Below are positions 12,901-24,047 of a DNA stretch of 64,000 nt, piece by piece. The first letter of the stretch is position 1, and each line of letters opens with the position of its first letter. The position numbers and the translations under genes were made by a program. The DNA comes from Nectonema munidae (Eukaryota > Nematomorpha > Nectonematoida > Nectonematidae), in contig JAUIRK010000017.1 of the NCBI GenBank assembly GCA_030549495.1, forward strand, positions 392,501 to 456,500, given 5' to 3'. The notes beneath the pieces were generated by a model, which was given only the letters and a program-made list of their open reading frames with translations, had not been told where the DNA came from and ran no database searches.

Positions 12901-14674
12901 GTTTGTTTGTTAGGGGCATTAAGTTAATTACATTAAAATATTAAATTTAATAAAATATGTATATTGAATAAAGATCATAGCAACTACTTTGTCTGTCAAG
13001 GAAACAATCGTTGACATTTGTTGACGCAAGCACATATTCTTATTAGTTCATAATAACAAAAAATTAGCTTCCTTTGCTAATAAAATTAGATGTGTAAAAT
13101 GATTGATTTTGTTGTAATCTTTCCATTAACTTCCTTTACAACAAAGAAATCAAAACGATGAAAGGAACTATTTCGCGCAACATATTGAACAAAGAGCTTT
13201 TAAATGAGCACAAAATGTTACGTAATTTTTGTTTAAAATGAAAGAAGTTATGTGCCAGAACTAAATGATAATAATAATAGAACTAATTTCAGTCTTTCCT
13301 ATTTCATTATGAAAAACAGCATGAAGTGTGGCGCTGATGCACCCTTTATACATGATGCAGCGCAACTATAACATTTTTACTTTCCTTGCAATTAATTCAC
13401 ACATTGCAAAATATTATTTAGGTTTTAGACACAGAAAACAAATGTAGTATCTGCTAGTATATAAAGTTATAGGGAATACTGTGAGGAATTTTACTCTTTA
13501 GTATTTCAAAAATAAGCACTTTATTTCACTACCATTTTTCAATAAAAAAACTAAAAAATGTTAAGATAAAAAAGTTTTTATTCTGAATTACAGAGGAAGA
13601 AGCTTTTGGGGACAAAAGTAAAACTTTTACTGAGAGAAGATTTAGTTTATTAATAAAATTTTTTTTGATATTGATGGATAAAATCAAAAATTTAAAAAGA
13701 CTTCAAAAAAGTTTTTTTATATTTTAACGCCATCTAAATACAAAAATTTAATATAAATGAATTCTTAATAATTTAAATTAGTAATATGCTTTAAATTATT
13801 AAGAGATTTAATATCTTGCAAAGTTTAAAAAAAGTAAAATTGTTATTTAAGATATTTTGAAAATACATTTCAGAGCAATTCTATTTAAAATTAATTCACA
13901 TTTTTTGTAGTAATTTTAACTATATAGATAGTAAATCAATATTTTACTTCCTGAATTACACCCCAAACATTAATATTTTTACTTATATCTTTTTTAGAGA
14001 GTAATGGAACTTTATATTTAGTAAAAATTAAACTTTACTAATTTTTTTACTATTCAAAAATTTGTGAGATTGATATCAACATCATATGGATAATAATTTA
14101 TTAGGACAGTTAATGCTTTCCTTAATTGTTCACCCGATTGTTTCCCTTGCTCTGTATATTAAATTCGTTTTAAGGAAATTAAATTTATGATGCAAAAGAG
14201 ACAAGCCAATAGAAAATGGTTGATTTTGGGAATATTATTCTGTATGCGCTATTATGACAAAAAATATTATTTGTCTCTTTGTATTAAATCATGCAAAGTT
14301 CCTGAAAATTATATAATGGATATCTTTGCTATAGGCACACACTTGATGTAATACAAAAATGTTACAAGTGCAAAAATGTCTACTCTTTACTTTGAATTTT
14401 ATTTGCCTACTTACATTCAAAATTTGAAAGTTAGTTCCTCGTCCAACTTAGTCTTTGAACAATCCAGCCCGTAAACGTTATTTATAATAAAAATGTTTTA
14501 CTTTTATCTTCATGATGGAATGCGAGTGATGTTATTCAGAATTGTAGATGTAAGCTCGCTCAAATTTTGAGTAAAGATTCTGAGTTAAATTCTTAAAGTA
14601 TCTTAAAACAAATAAAATATAAAAGTCTAAGTATTGAAAGTAACACAAATAATTAATGCTCTTTACATTTAATG
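9991..14674. other. Intergenic, mostly unremarkable
   Basis: A short coding-looking frame at 10609-10711 is discussed in the findings. A small imperfect hairpin with GCGCTG/CAGCGC arms lies near 13330-13366. The frame at 11344-11532 on the minus strand has no recognised similarity. Long AT-rich blocks fill the rest. Confidence 0.5.
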
Positions 14675-16878
14675 CAGAGTTTCTCAAACTGGGGTTCGCG
14701 AATCCCTGGGGGTTCTTAAGAAATTTCTCAGGAGTACGCGAGCTTTTAAAAGTTACAAAAGAATTAAATTAAAAAATTGATTAAAAAAGTTAGTTCAAAA
14801 AATTACTTCAGATTTTTTCGTCTAACTAAATTTTAAAATGGTTACACGCATTTATTTTTTTTTATCAAAAATTGATTTGATTGGGGAAAATATTTTCCAA
14901 GATTTTAAAGATGAATTAATGTTAAGAAATAATTTGAATTCATTTTTTCAATTTTTTTTATGTATTTGATCTCTTTATGATTTTTAGGTTATTTTTAGAT
15001 TTTTTTAATTGTTTATGAATTCAGTAGTGAAAAAAAGACAATATGATGAGATAACATTCAATTTGGCACACTACACTTCTCAATAAAAATAGCATAGAGT
15101 TCCCTCAGTTTGTAATATGTCACAAAGTTTTATCAATGGAGTGCATCAAGCCTGCTTTATGAAACGTCATTTAAATAGTTGTCATCCTTATTTCAACAGC
15201 AAAAATATTGCATTTTTCAAACAAAAGAAGACGTTTAAAAAACACTTTTCATTCTTCACGACTTCTTATTTATTTTGAAGCCTGCTTACGTGCATCTTAC
15301 ATGGTATCATTTAGAATAGCACAAGAAAGAAAGCCCCATAAAATTTGAAAGAAATTGATAGTTCCTTGTTGTTAAGACATAATAAGTTGTCTCATTGGAA
15401 GTGACTCTGCTTAGAAGATTTCATTAATACTTCTTTCAAAAGATTCTGTGCATCGACGAATTGCAGATATGTCTGATGATGTCAAGCAACAGGTAATTAC
15501 AGAAATAAAAGTTTCTGCTTTCGGAAATTTTGCAATTCAACTTGATGTGAGTCGACTCATACTGATTCATGTGCTCAACTTCTTGTATTTGTAAGATATA
15601 TCAAAGATCAAGATTTTAAGGGGAAATTTTTTGTTTTGTCAAACATTGAAATCAACAACAAAAGGTGAAGATATTTTCAATTAAGTTTCATTGTTTTTTC
15701 AGAAAGAAGGATTAAGTTGGGGAAATGTATGTGCAATCACAACCGACGGAGCACCAGCAATGCTCGGCCATCGTTCCAGTTTTCGAGGAAATGACTTCTC
15801 AAATAAAATCTGTTCATTGCATGTTGCATCGATATGCGTTGGCCTCAAAACTCTCCCATCTGATTTACAGTGCTTGATGATGTTGTAAACATGGTGAACT
15901 GAATCTAATCTAGCGCCTTAAATACAAGATTTTTTTCACTCTTGTGCCAGGAATTTGGAAGCAACAAAGAAAATGTACTCCTTCACACTGAAGTTCGCTG
16001 GTTGTCGATGGGAAATGTATTAGCAATGGTTGAATCACTGAAAAAAGAACTTACTGAATTCTTCATGCGAGATAACAAGTTGAAGTCAATGGAATTTTCA
16101 GGAAAACTATCAGGCAACCAATGGCTTAAAAAGCTTGCCTAAGGTACTTTAAGGTAGGTTTATAACTGTGATTGATTTCATGGCCAAACTGAGATCGTTT
16201 ATAATGAAGATTAAACTTTGGGAAGAAAGAATTGAAAATAGAAATTTTACTATGTTTGAATATTTTAGCGAAATGTTTGATAAAAGAGAATATTAAGAAA
16301 AACAAGAAATTCTGAAGCTTGTTAAATCCCACCTTTACAGATTGAGCTTCATGCTTATTTTCCAGAACAAAATGAGATTGAATCGAAATTGATTAGAAAT
16401 CCTTTTAGCGTAGATGTTAATCTTCTCTCAGAAGATATGCAAGGAAAATTTTTAGAGTTGGTAAACGACTCTAGTGCAAAAGAGGGATTTGAAACACATT
16501 CTCTCAAAACATTCTGGTCTAAGATGTGTGCTACCCCTTTATATCTAAAGTAGTTTTGAAATCCTTGCTAATGTTTCCAAGTACTTACTTGTGTGAGCAC
16601 ATAGATCAAGGTTAAATGTGGAGCACGACTTTGTTCAACCAAAAATAAAAATACTTTTTTTCCTTTGTGTTTTCAAGTTATAATTTTTGATTTTTCATTA
16701 GTTTTCGAATAAAGCCATTTGAGTTAAAGTAGTTTGATTGTTTTACATTGGAAAATATTTCACTGAATGATTTACACTAAAAATCATTATATTTTCGATA
16801 TCAGGATGGTGGTGAAGGTTCGTGAGAAAAAACTTTAAGCCAAAGGGTACCTTAGGTCAAAAAGTTTGAGAACCCCTG
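14675..16878 (+). mobile_element. ZBED5-like hAT transposon, full length, decayed
   Basis: The element is 2204 bp. Its left end is CAGAGTTTCTCAAACTGGGG and its right end, read on the minus strand, is CAGGGGTTCTCAAACTTTTT. These are the CAG-type inverted repeats of the hAT superfamily. The flanking 8-mers ATTTAATG and CTTTAGAC match at only four positions, so the duplication has decayed or the insertion is old. A transposase relic occupies the middle (15274-16609). Confidence 0.85.
15274..16609 (+). pseudogene. ZBED5/SCAND3-like hAT transposase relic
   Basis: The product would be a hAT transposase of the ZBED5 type, which cuts and pastes DNA in the nucleus. Recognisable pieces in order: ACLRASYMVSFRIAQ..KPHKI (about 15280), a TDSCAQLLVFVRYI piece near 15560, the frame at 15691-15888 with WGNVCAITTDGAPAML (the catalytic-core motif; family form W.NVC.ICTDGAPAMLG), the frame at 15942-16142 with VLLHTEVRWLSMGNVL (family form HT.VRWLSKGNVL), then SVDVNLLSEDMQGKF and a final FPSTYLCEH (family form FPSTYLCESGF). 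Several stops and frameshifts separate these pieces, for example the stop closing the 15888 frame and the frame change before FPSTYLCEH. The BED zinc finger at the N-terminus was not found. It is non-functional. Confidence 0.85.
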
Positions 16879-18111
16879 CTTTAGACTTTTAAGAGTTAAT
16901 TTTTTAATGAAGACAAGTTCTACTTTTTATGCATTGATATTGGTGTTTATAGCATATAATAGTTTAGAGTTTTCGCAATCTAATTTTCGTTGTTCTAAAA
17001 AATAATTTTACATAAAAATACAACAATTAATTATTTGGATTCATTTGGATACGCCTTCAAACTGGAAAAAAATAAAGCTAAATTTTTAAAAACAATTAAT
17101 TTAAATAATTTTTCTTCAAAAAAAGCCTCTTCATGAGTTAGAAAAAAAGAAAGATATAGAAAATAAAGCTATCACAAAAAATAGAAAGTGCAAAATTTTA
17201 GCATTTGGTTTGTAGGATACTTCACAAAATTTGTTTTACTGTCCAAAAATCTAATAAATTTTACTCGCTACTTCTCTTTGACATAAAAACTGGCGAAAAA
17301 TAAGAAAGCCAATTTATCTCAGTACTCCAAAACCAATCATCACTTCAACTCTCTCTTTTCTAGTTTATCGATTCTTTTATAATTGAAAACACACTTTGAC
17401 TTTTTGGTATACGCGTTGAATTAAATTCACTCACATGTTGACGCGCGTTGGCAAAAGAATTCACAAAAGATTCTTGCCTCGGTTTTAATTAATACAAATT
17501 CACTATACCACAAGATGTAGCAAAATTGCTATATGAAAACAAAACAATAAGGTCCTTTCTTCTTCAGCGATAATCCCAGCGATTATCTTGAAAAGGGAAA
17601 AGTAATTTATAAATAAGAGTTATTTAATCCATTTCATCGCATAGAAAGCAGACACGATTAAAAAATGTGATATATCAATCATAGGTGTCAGTTTGAACTG
17701 CTTATGCGATGATATGGATAAAAATTAGTCAAAGAATGTAGATTTTTTTTTAATGATTTTACAGGAATATCAAATGAGCAAAAATACAGCAATTTCAAAA
17801 TGAAGGAAATGATCATTGGCGCATAGCTTTGCTAATAATAATGGGTACATTTTTCCTATTTAATCGATAATAATGACTTTGTTTACACAAATGATATAAA
17901 TAAATTTTGAATCAATTTAAAAATGGGGATTAATTAATAAAATATATGCCTATATTTTGATTGTTCAAAAGGCAGGTGCTTTTAGTTGAATTGATTTCCA
18001 AAAAAAGATTTTATGTCATTAAATAAAAATCATATTAAATTAATCATTTCAACACTACGATCTAACAAACTAATTATCTTTCTCGCCATAGGAAAAAAAT
18101 TAACATCTATC
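16879..18111. other. Intergenic, nothing recognised
   Basis: AT-rich; a small inverted repeat GATAATC/GATTATC lies near 17570-17590. Confidence 0.5.
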
Positions 18112-18249
18112 TTAACCCGTTAACGACCAGAATAATCAGACGACATCTAATGTAAAGCAGAAGATTTGTATTAAAGAGCATTGATAAACGCATACGATTT
18201 TATTTTTGTAAAGTTGACATATGTCGACTGTGGTCGATAACCTGCTTAA
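18112..18249 (+). mobile_element. TTAA-flanked MITE (piggyBac-like)
   Basis: 138 bp between TTAA at 18112 and TTAA at 18246. It starts TTAACCCGTTAACGACCAG and ends GTGGTCGATAACCTGCTTAA, an imperfect inverted repeat. The interior has TGTAAAGCAGAAGATTTG. Confidence 0.8.
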
Positions 18250-20257
18250 ACTAAACAGTTTATCTAATTAACTGAGAGGAGCGCAATAAGGAATCTTTTG
18301 ATGGAGGGGGAGGGGGTATAACAAGTTACACTATTAATAAAATATAGAGTATACGTTCAAGAATCATGTTCTGAAAAAACATCTCTAATATTTGAAGTGA
18401 TGTAAGTAAATTTATTGATCAATTAAAATTAAAATATTTTAAAGTATCAGAAAAATATTTCTTATTTATTGGATATAATACTGTATAATATTTTTTACTT
18501 ATTTTCAACAATTAATAGAAAACCATAATATATATAATCAATCATATAAGCGGCAGAGATATGAGTATTTCTGTAAGATGTTAAAATGTTCTAAAGTTTT
18601 TTTTTCACTGTATATAATTTCACTTACAGTGCAAAGCATTATATTAATTTTTTCTTTTATCTAACGAGGGCTTCCCATAGCATCCTCCCAACTAACTAAA
18701 TAACTGATTAACTAGCTAAATTCTATGCTTGCCTATTCTTTGAATGAAAAAAATGTATGTCCTTATAACTTGAATTGAATGGATGAATATTTATTTATGA
18801 ATATTTGATTGAATTTTTATACTGCATATAGAGAATAAAGACAATTCATTGGGTCCTCATAATAGAAGCTAGTTTCTGTTATAAAAATTTAAAAAGAATT
18901 GTTTGTGATGTTCGCACGCATTCTTATGGATATCATGGTCCCGCCCAGAATGCCCAGTCTACAATCTACCTGGAAAATGATTGACATCTCACTAAAAACA
19001 TATGAACGGCCCTTCATAACTAACCCTAACCCTTATACGTGCACTAACTATTGTATATAGATTTGAATTGAGTGTTTAATTTATATTTGTCAGGACTGAA
19101 AAGTATATTCATACGTTATTAGGAATCGTTGAGCGATTTTAGACTCAATAGTAAAAATTGATACATATTTATGCAGATATTAAGTTTAAAAATTATAATT
19201 ATATATAATTTCAATTTATTCATGAGAAATATTCATTACTTTTATTCTTATTATAATTGTGCATACACGGTGTTAGTTATAACTGGCAATTGTGAGTTCT
19301 CTTGTAATCTATCAATAAACATCATCAATAAAAGCACACTCTGTGAAAGAGTGGGTTTCGGTTATTGAAGCGTCACCAGTTTCACTTTGTGTGTTCAAGC
19401 CTACTTTGAAAAATTTGAGGTTATTTCCGTAAGGCTTGAACTATTGCCTTGTTGCTGTTAAATTTGAGCGTCATGTTTCTACATTTTATCATAACTTATG
19501 CATTTACCTTGCCTCTAAACTTATTGTATAAAAAGATAGGAAGAGATATAGATATGGTTTTAATTTACACACATATTTTTGTGCACTTTTAAAAAGGTAA
19601 GGAAAAGATATAATTGAAATAGTGTATTCATATGGTAATCCACAGATTATTATTAAATGTCTCCACTCAAATTTGTCTCAAGACAGTATTGAGACAAAAT
19701 GTCGACACAGAATAGACAAAATGTCGAAAAATATTTTTTAAATTTATTACACTGTTTTTGTAATAACGATTTGTTTATTTATCTGAAATAGATCAGAGTG
19801 ATAGAAAATTAATAAAGTTTTCAACTTGTTTCAATAAAAGTTTTATTTATTTTCTTATTTGTTAAAAAAAATTTCTTTTTGAAAATTTGAATGCATTCCT
19901 TATTTCATTATGAAAATCTGATAAGGCTGGTGAAATTACCTGAAATTAAGGTCATTGACCTAAATCGGAAATAAAATTTTGCTCGATTTTTAATTGAAAT
20001 TTCAATTTTTAGTATACTAAATTTCAAGTTTTTTGTCTACACAAAATGGACCAGTACTCAAATACTAAATTCTAATCACAAACGTGTATAATTTCATTTT
20101 CAAGTTTAGGTAATCGACCCCAATTAATTTTGCCAGGTTTATCAGATTTCCTCAATGAGATAAATATGTATGCAAATTTTCAAAGGATAAGTACTTTTTT
20201 AACAAATATAAAATACAAAATATCTTTATATGTAAGACAAAAAATACATAATATATA
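18250..20257. other. Intergenic
   Basis: It contains a G-rich patch near 18303, a TAACCCTAACCC motif near 19020 that looks telomere-like but is only two units long, and a hairpin at 19673-19699. A frame at 19171-19368 is not recognised. Confidence 0.5.
19673..19699. repeat. Perfect 10-bp hairpin with GACAAAATGTCGA phrases beside it
   Basis: TTTGTCTCAA (19673-19682) and TTGAGACAAA (19690-19699) are exact inverted copies around a 7-base loop. Two GACAAAATGTCGA phrases follow at about 19694-19728. A weaker TTTTGTCTACACAAAATGGA phrase occurs at about 20030. Confidence 0.65.
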
Positions 20258-20907
20258 CAGTAAAACCTGTATAAAACCGCCATTGCTGGGACCTAAGAAA
20301 AGTGGAGCTTGGACGATTAACTTCATTAAAATATATACAAAACGTAAAATATATATAACACTTTCAAAGATAAAAAATAATTTAAATTTTTAATAAGATT
20401 TATTTGATTGATGGAGTGAGCAAGAAGTAAAACTCAACGACATTTTACACATTTCTACATGAGTTAGCTAAGAAGTCTCCTATGCTCATTTGTTTCTTTT
20501 CCTTCATAAGTCCCATGCAAGCTGTGTTTTCTGCAGACTTACCACGTTCATTAAATAGTCCGCGTCCCGGGTTTCAAGTTCAAATTGTCTGAGTTTTTCA
20601 AGCAGTACACTAGTCTCGGTCACAGCGGTCACTTGCGCATTTTCACGATCATCATCATCAGATAATGCGATAAATGCTTTGAAAAAGGTGCCACTTAAAC
20701 CAACCCAGAATAATCCATGACATTAGAAAACTTTTAAAAATCCCCGTTATTAATGAAATCAGCTTTGTGATACTTGTAAAACATTTTTGGAAAATGATTA
20801 AAACATGTTGTCTCTTGATTGCTCTTTGAATATTTGTGAATTGGCTAGATCATTTAAATGGAGTCTGAATTTACCGATCTAATGGCGGTTATACACAGGG
20901 CTTTCTG
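20258..20907 (-). mobile_element. pogo/Tigger-type DNA transposon relic
   Basis: The 650-bp unit begins CAGTAAAACCTGTATA at 20258 and ends with the inverted form of CAGAAAGCCCTGTGTA. The outer 27 bp match at 22 positions and both reach ACCGCCATT. A TA dinucleotide precedes the left end but not the right. Inside, on the minus strand, is a C-terminal transposase fragment. Most of the transposase is missing, so this is an internally deleted copy. Confidence 0.72.
20504..20684 (-). pseudogene. pogo/Tigger transposase C-terminal fragment
   Basis: About 60 codons are open on the minus strand up to a stop at 20504. The product has an acidic run LSDDDDRENAQVTAVTE followed by an amphipathic LLEKLRQFELE stretch and ends near LAWDL. 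Tigger/jerky-type transposases have this design after the DDE domain: an acidic loop and then a helix with LE.LR.F. The DNA-binding CENP-B-like domain and the catalytic core are absent. The placement between two pogo-type inverted repeats supports the call; the protein similarity alone would be weak. Confidence 0.55.
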
Positions 20908-20918
20908 CCGGTTTGAGA

Positions 20919-20976
20919 CCACAAAATGGCGGCGCTAGCGCTGTTGGACAGGTGGATTTCTATAGAGGTAGCTTAA
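20919..20976 (+). promoter_or_regulatory. CpG-bearing patch with YY1-like CAAAATGGCGGC motif
   Basis: ACAAAATGGCGGCGC matches the YY1 consensus (CAAGATGGCGGC) closely and contains an ATG in a good initiation context at 20926. The frame from it is only 16 codons (MAALALLDR then a possible donor CAG|GTGGAT, otherwise a stop at 20974). This is unusually CG-rich for the window. It could be a remnant promoter/first exon or a transposon-borne site. No transcript evidence is available. Confidence 0.3.
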
Positions 20977-22129
20977 ATACACAGTGCATACGCAACGTTG
21001 CGTTTAGACTTGGCAAAGTTGGCGTTTAGACCATGTTTTAGTGTACTCTTATTTGTGCATATACATATGTTGGTGTAATACAAAACACATCGTTAGGACC
21101 ACCGTGGCCTAGGAAACACTCGACTTACGTACTTTGGGCTGGTGTATATGCGTATGCATTATCTTAATAAATGAATTTTACTTTGCGGGTTCTTTAAATC
21201 TGTAGCACAAAATAGCTCGTAAAATTAATGATCATCAGTGTAGAAAGTAAAAAACGAAATTTTACGTGCAGAGATTTTATTATTTTCGTGAAATTGACAA
21301 ATAGAAGCTTGGCAGAATGTTTGAATGTTATAATATGCAAGCTTTAGAGTACGTGACATTTCTATTTTAAATTGTATGAGCTTTCCTTCAGAGAAGAATT
21401 GTGTGTAAAAATGGCACGATATGATGACATTAAAACAACTAAAGTCTTTTAGAAGAGAAGAAGATCGATAAGGGATGTGAACGTTTTTTTTTCATATTTT
21501 TAAGCTTCCAAGTATCTTTATGTATGTATGCATGACATATCATAAAAAACACCATTTATATACTTTATAACTTACATATGCCGTAAACACTCGTGTTTAT
21601 TTCGATAACGTGGAAAATAATCCGCCTCCCAAGTATAAGCTATTATTTTCAGGAACATACCTACTACCTAGTGGATAATCCTCACTGTAACTTTAGAAAA
21701 ATTGAGCTAAAGAGAATTTTAATTTTATTAATATAAGTTTAATGTAATTGCATATAATATGTATATAAGATTATTAGAATAGTTTTCAAGGGATAATCTA
21801 TAAGCTGCTTTTTGCCTATTTTCGTTCACACGCTTTTCTATTTCAATATTTTTTTGTTTTACGTATAGATAAAACACACCCCCCATCTTTAGTAAATAAA
21901 TTCTTGTAAAAAAGCACGGATTATAAACGCGAGTTTTTACACTTAATATACTAAGTGTTGATTTTGGATATCTCCCGTGATTTTGCCAGACCACTAATTA
22001 GTAAACACTTATTTTTAATAATAATTCAAACACCTTACTATATTTAACCCGAAACGTAATGTTAACACTAATCTTAAAAACGCCTTAAATGCCATAACAC
22101 CAAATGTAATGCAAACACTTATTTTAATA

Positions 22130-23175
22130 ACATATACAAAGCAAAGTTATATACTTACTATGTTTTATATAGTTTTATAAAATGATTTATAAGTGTCAAA
22201 ACAACTTTATATACTTGCTATGTTTTGTATAGTTTTATAAGTTGAAGATAAAATACGCCAGGGTTTCTCAACCTTTTTTGCACAACGCCCCATTTCGACT
22301 TTTTTTATTTTCAAAGAATCAATTTGATCTCATCGATACTGAGTATCAAATATTTTTATGGTGCTTTAAATTTTACTATATTCTTTCTTCCAAAAAATGA
22401 TAGTTTCTCCCTTTTTTTCATTCCTTGCTCCTTCTTTAACTAACTGGTCTGTGCTCCCTCTAGAGGGGGCCACCGGTTAAGAATCACTGCCATAAGCTAT
22501 CTATAATTTATCAGATGGGTAACGCTGTGACGGTCACATCAACTAGGAGTATACATACAAAGCACTTTATATAATTGCAACTGTGACGATAAAATATCCC
22601 ATGCTTTCTATATTTTATAAGGTGTGTGACGCTGTGACACTGTGACACTCACAACAATTAGAAATATACATACAATTTAACTTTATATACTTGCTTTGTT
22701 TTATACGGTGACGCTAAAATATCCTATGCTTTCTATATTTTATAAGGTGTATTGTTTCCTAAAGTGACACAATATCCAATGCTTTCTATATTTTATAAGG
22801 CGGGTGACGCTGTGACACTCACAAAACCTAGTAGTATACATACATACAAAGCAAGCAACTTTATATACTTGTCATGTTTTATATAGTTTTATAAATAGGA
22901 CGCTAAAATATTCTGTTTTCTAGACACTGTTACTCTCGTAACGACTAGAAGTATATTTATAATGTCACCTGATATGTTGTGTATACTTATGTTTTCTTTG
23001 TGAACTTCTGCTGTTTTGTATTATTTTTTATAAGATTTAAATTTGTTTTAATTGATACCCAATAAACCAGTTAAATCACTTATAAATGTGATTGACAACT
23101 GTATATGTTCAATGGTGACGCACTGTGACACAGATTGGAAACTAAAATATTTTAATATGATGACGCTGTGACACC
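22130..23175 (+). repeat. Degenerate complex tandem repeat
   Basis: Recurrent blocks include ACTTTATATACTTGCTATG (about 22145, 22205, 22680 and 22860), ATGCTTTCTATATTTTATAA (about 22601, 22728 and 22780), GACGCTGTGACAC (about 22628, 22806 and 23161) and TAGAAGTATACATACA-like strings. The order is roughly conserved with a period of about 120-190 bp, consistent with an old minisatellite or satellite fragment. A hAT MITE at 22259-22489 sits within one unit. Confidence 0.7.
22259..22489 (+). mobile_element. hAT-like MITE
   Basis: 231 bp. The left end is CAGGGTTTCTCAACC and the right end on the minus strand is CAGTGATTCTTAACC. Subterminal GCCCCATTTCGAC and GAGGGGGCCACC resemble hAT family ends. 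Flanking 8-mers AAATACGC and CCATAAGC match at five positions. No transposase is present. Confidence 0.72.
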
Positions 23176-23781
23176 CTTGTCCATTTATATAAAACAAAAA
23201 TTTATCGCTTGAGTCTATGAGGCTATGTTGGAGTGTAGATAATTGATTTATAAAGAAAAATTTTTTGTTTACATTACTTCCTAAATTTCAAATCTATATT
23301 GTTTGAAGAGAAGAATTTTTTTGTGAAAACTGAACATGAATTTTTCATAAACTTAAACTTTAAAATGAAATCATGTTTTACGTTTCTTTTGTTCCAATCC
23401 TTTTAGTCAGATTTGGTTAAGTCATTAAAAAGATTATTTCTGGTTTTATCATTTCAAAAAAGAATGTACCTTTTTTTGATTTTATAGTAGGAAGGTATAA
23501 TACACACTTTGACATTAGAACGACTCAAAAATGCCAAAAAGTCTCAATTAACGCAAAAAGATTTTAAATATTATTAAAAAAAGTGACAATAGAAAATTTT
23601 TACATGAAATTTAAAAAAAAGTATAAATAAAAGATATTAAAAATGATGATTTTGAACATTTGAAACGAAATTTTGAAAGGAAATTTTCAAAAAAAAAGTG
23701 ATAAGAAAATGCATGTGCTGGATAAAAAATATTAGAACTCGAAAAATTTTAATATATAAAAATTTATAGGATCTTATAAAC
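23176..23781. other. Intergenic, nothing recognised
   Basis: A-rich and T-rich runs only. Confidence 0.5.
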
Positions 23782-24047
23782 CAGAACTCCTAAAACTTTT
23801 TAACCCGCGACCCCTTCATAGATTATTTATTTTATCCTCCAAGTTTTTACCTTTAAAATGATATTTGATTATTTATTTTTCATAAACTAATGAATAACTT
23901 TCATGACTATATCAATTTTCTCGTGCCTGGAAACTAAATTGATTCCCCATAACATAACCGACCCCTTTCAACCTCTATGTAATAATCAAAACCTAGAAAA
24001 CCCTCATCGACCCCATGGGGCTATATCGACCACTTTTGGGATCCCTG
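23782..24047 (-). mobile_element. Charlie-like hAT MITE remnant
   Basis: 266 bp. The better preserved end, on the minus strand, reads CAGGGATCCCAAAAGTGGTC and continues with GACCCCATGGGGTCGA. The other end is CAGAACTCCTAAAACTTTTT followed by CCCGCGACCCC. The repeated GACCCC motif is typical of Charlie/ZBED-group hAT ends. The flanks TTATAAAC and TTTTAGAG match at five of eight. The open frame at 23903-24133 is incidental. Confidence 0.62.

Noticed and set aside
19015-19035. TAACCCTAACCC as an interstitial telomere repeat
   Set aside because: Only about two units and no array; easily produced by chance. The GTTAGT-rich run near 25640 is too degenerate to call telomeric.
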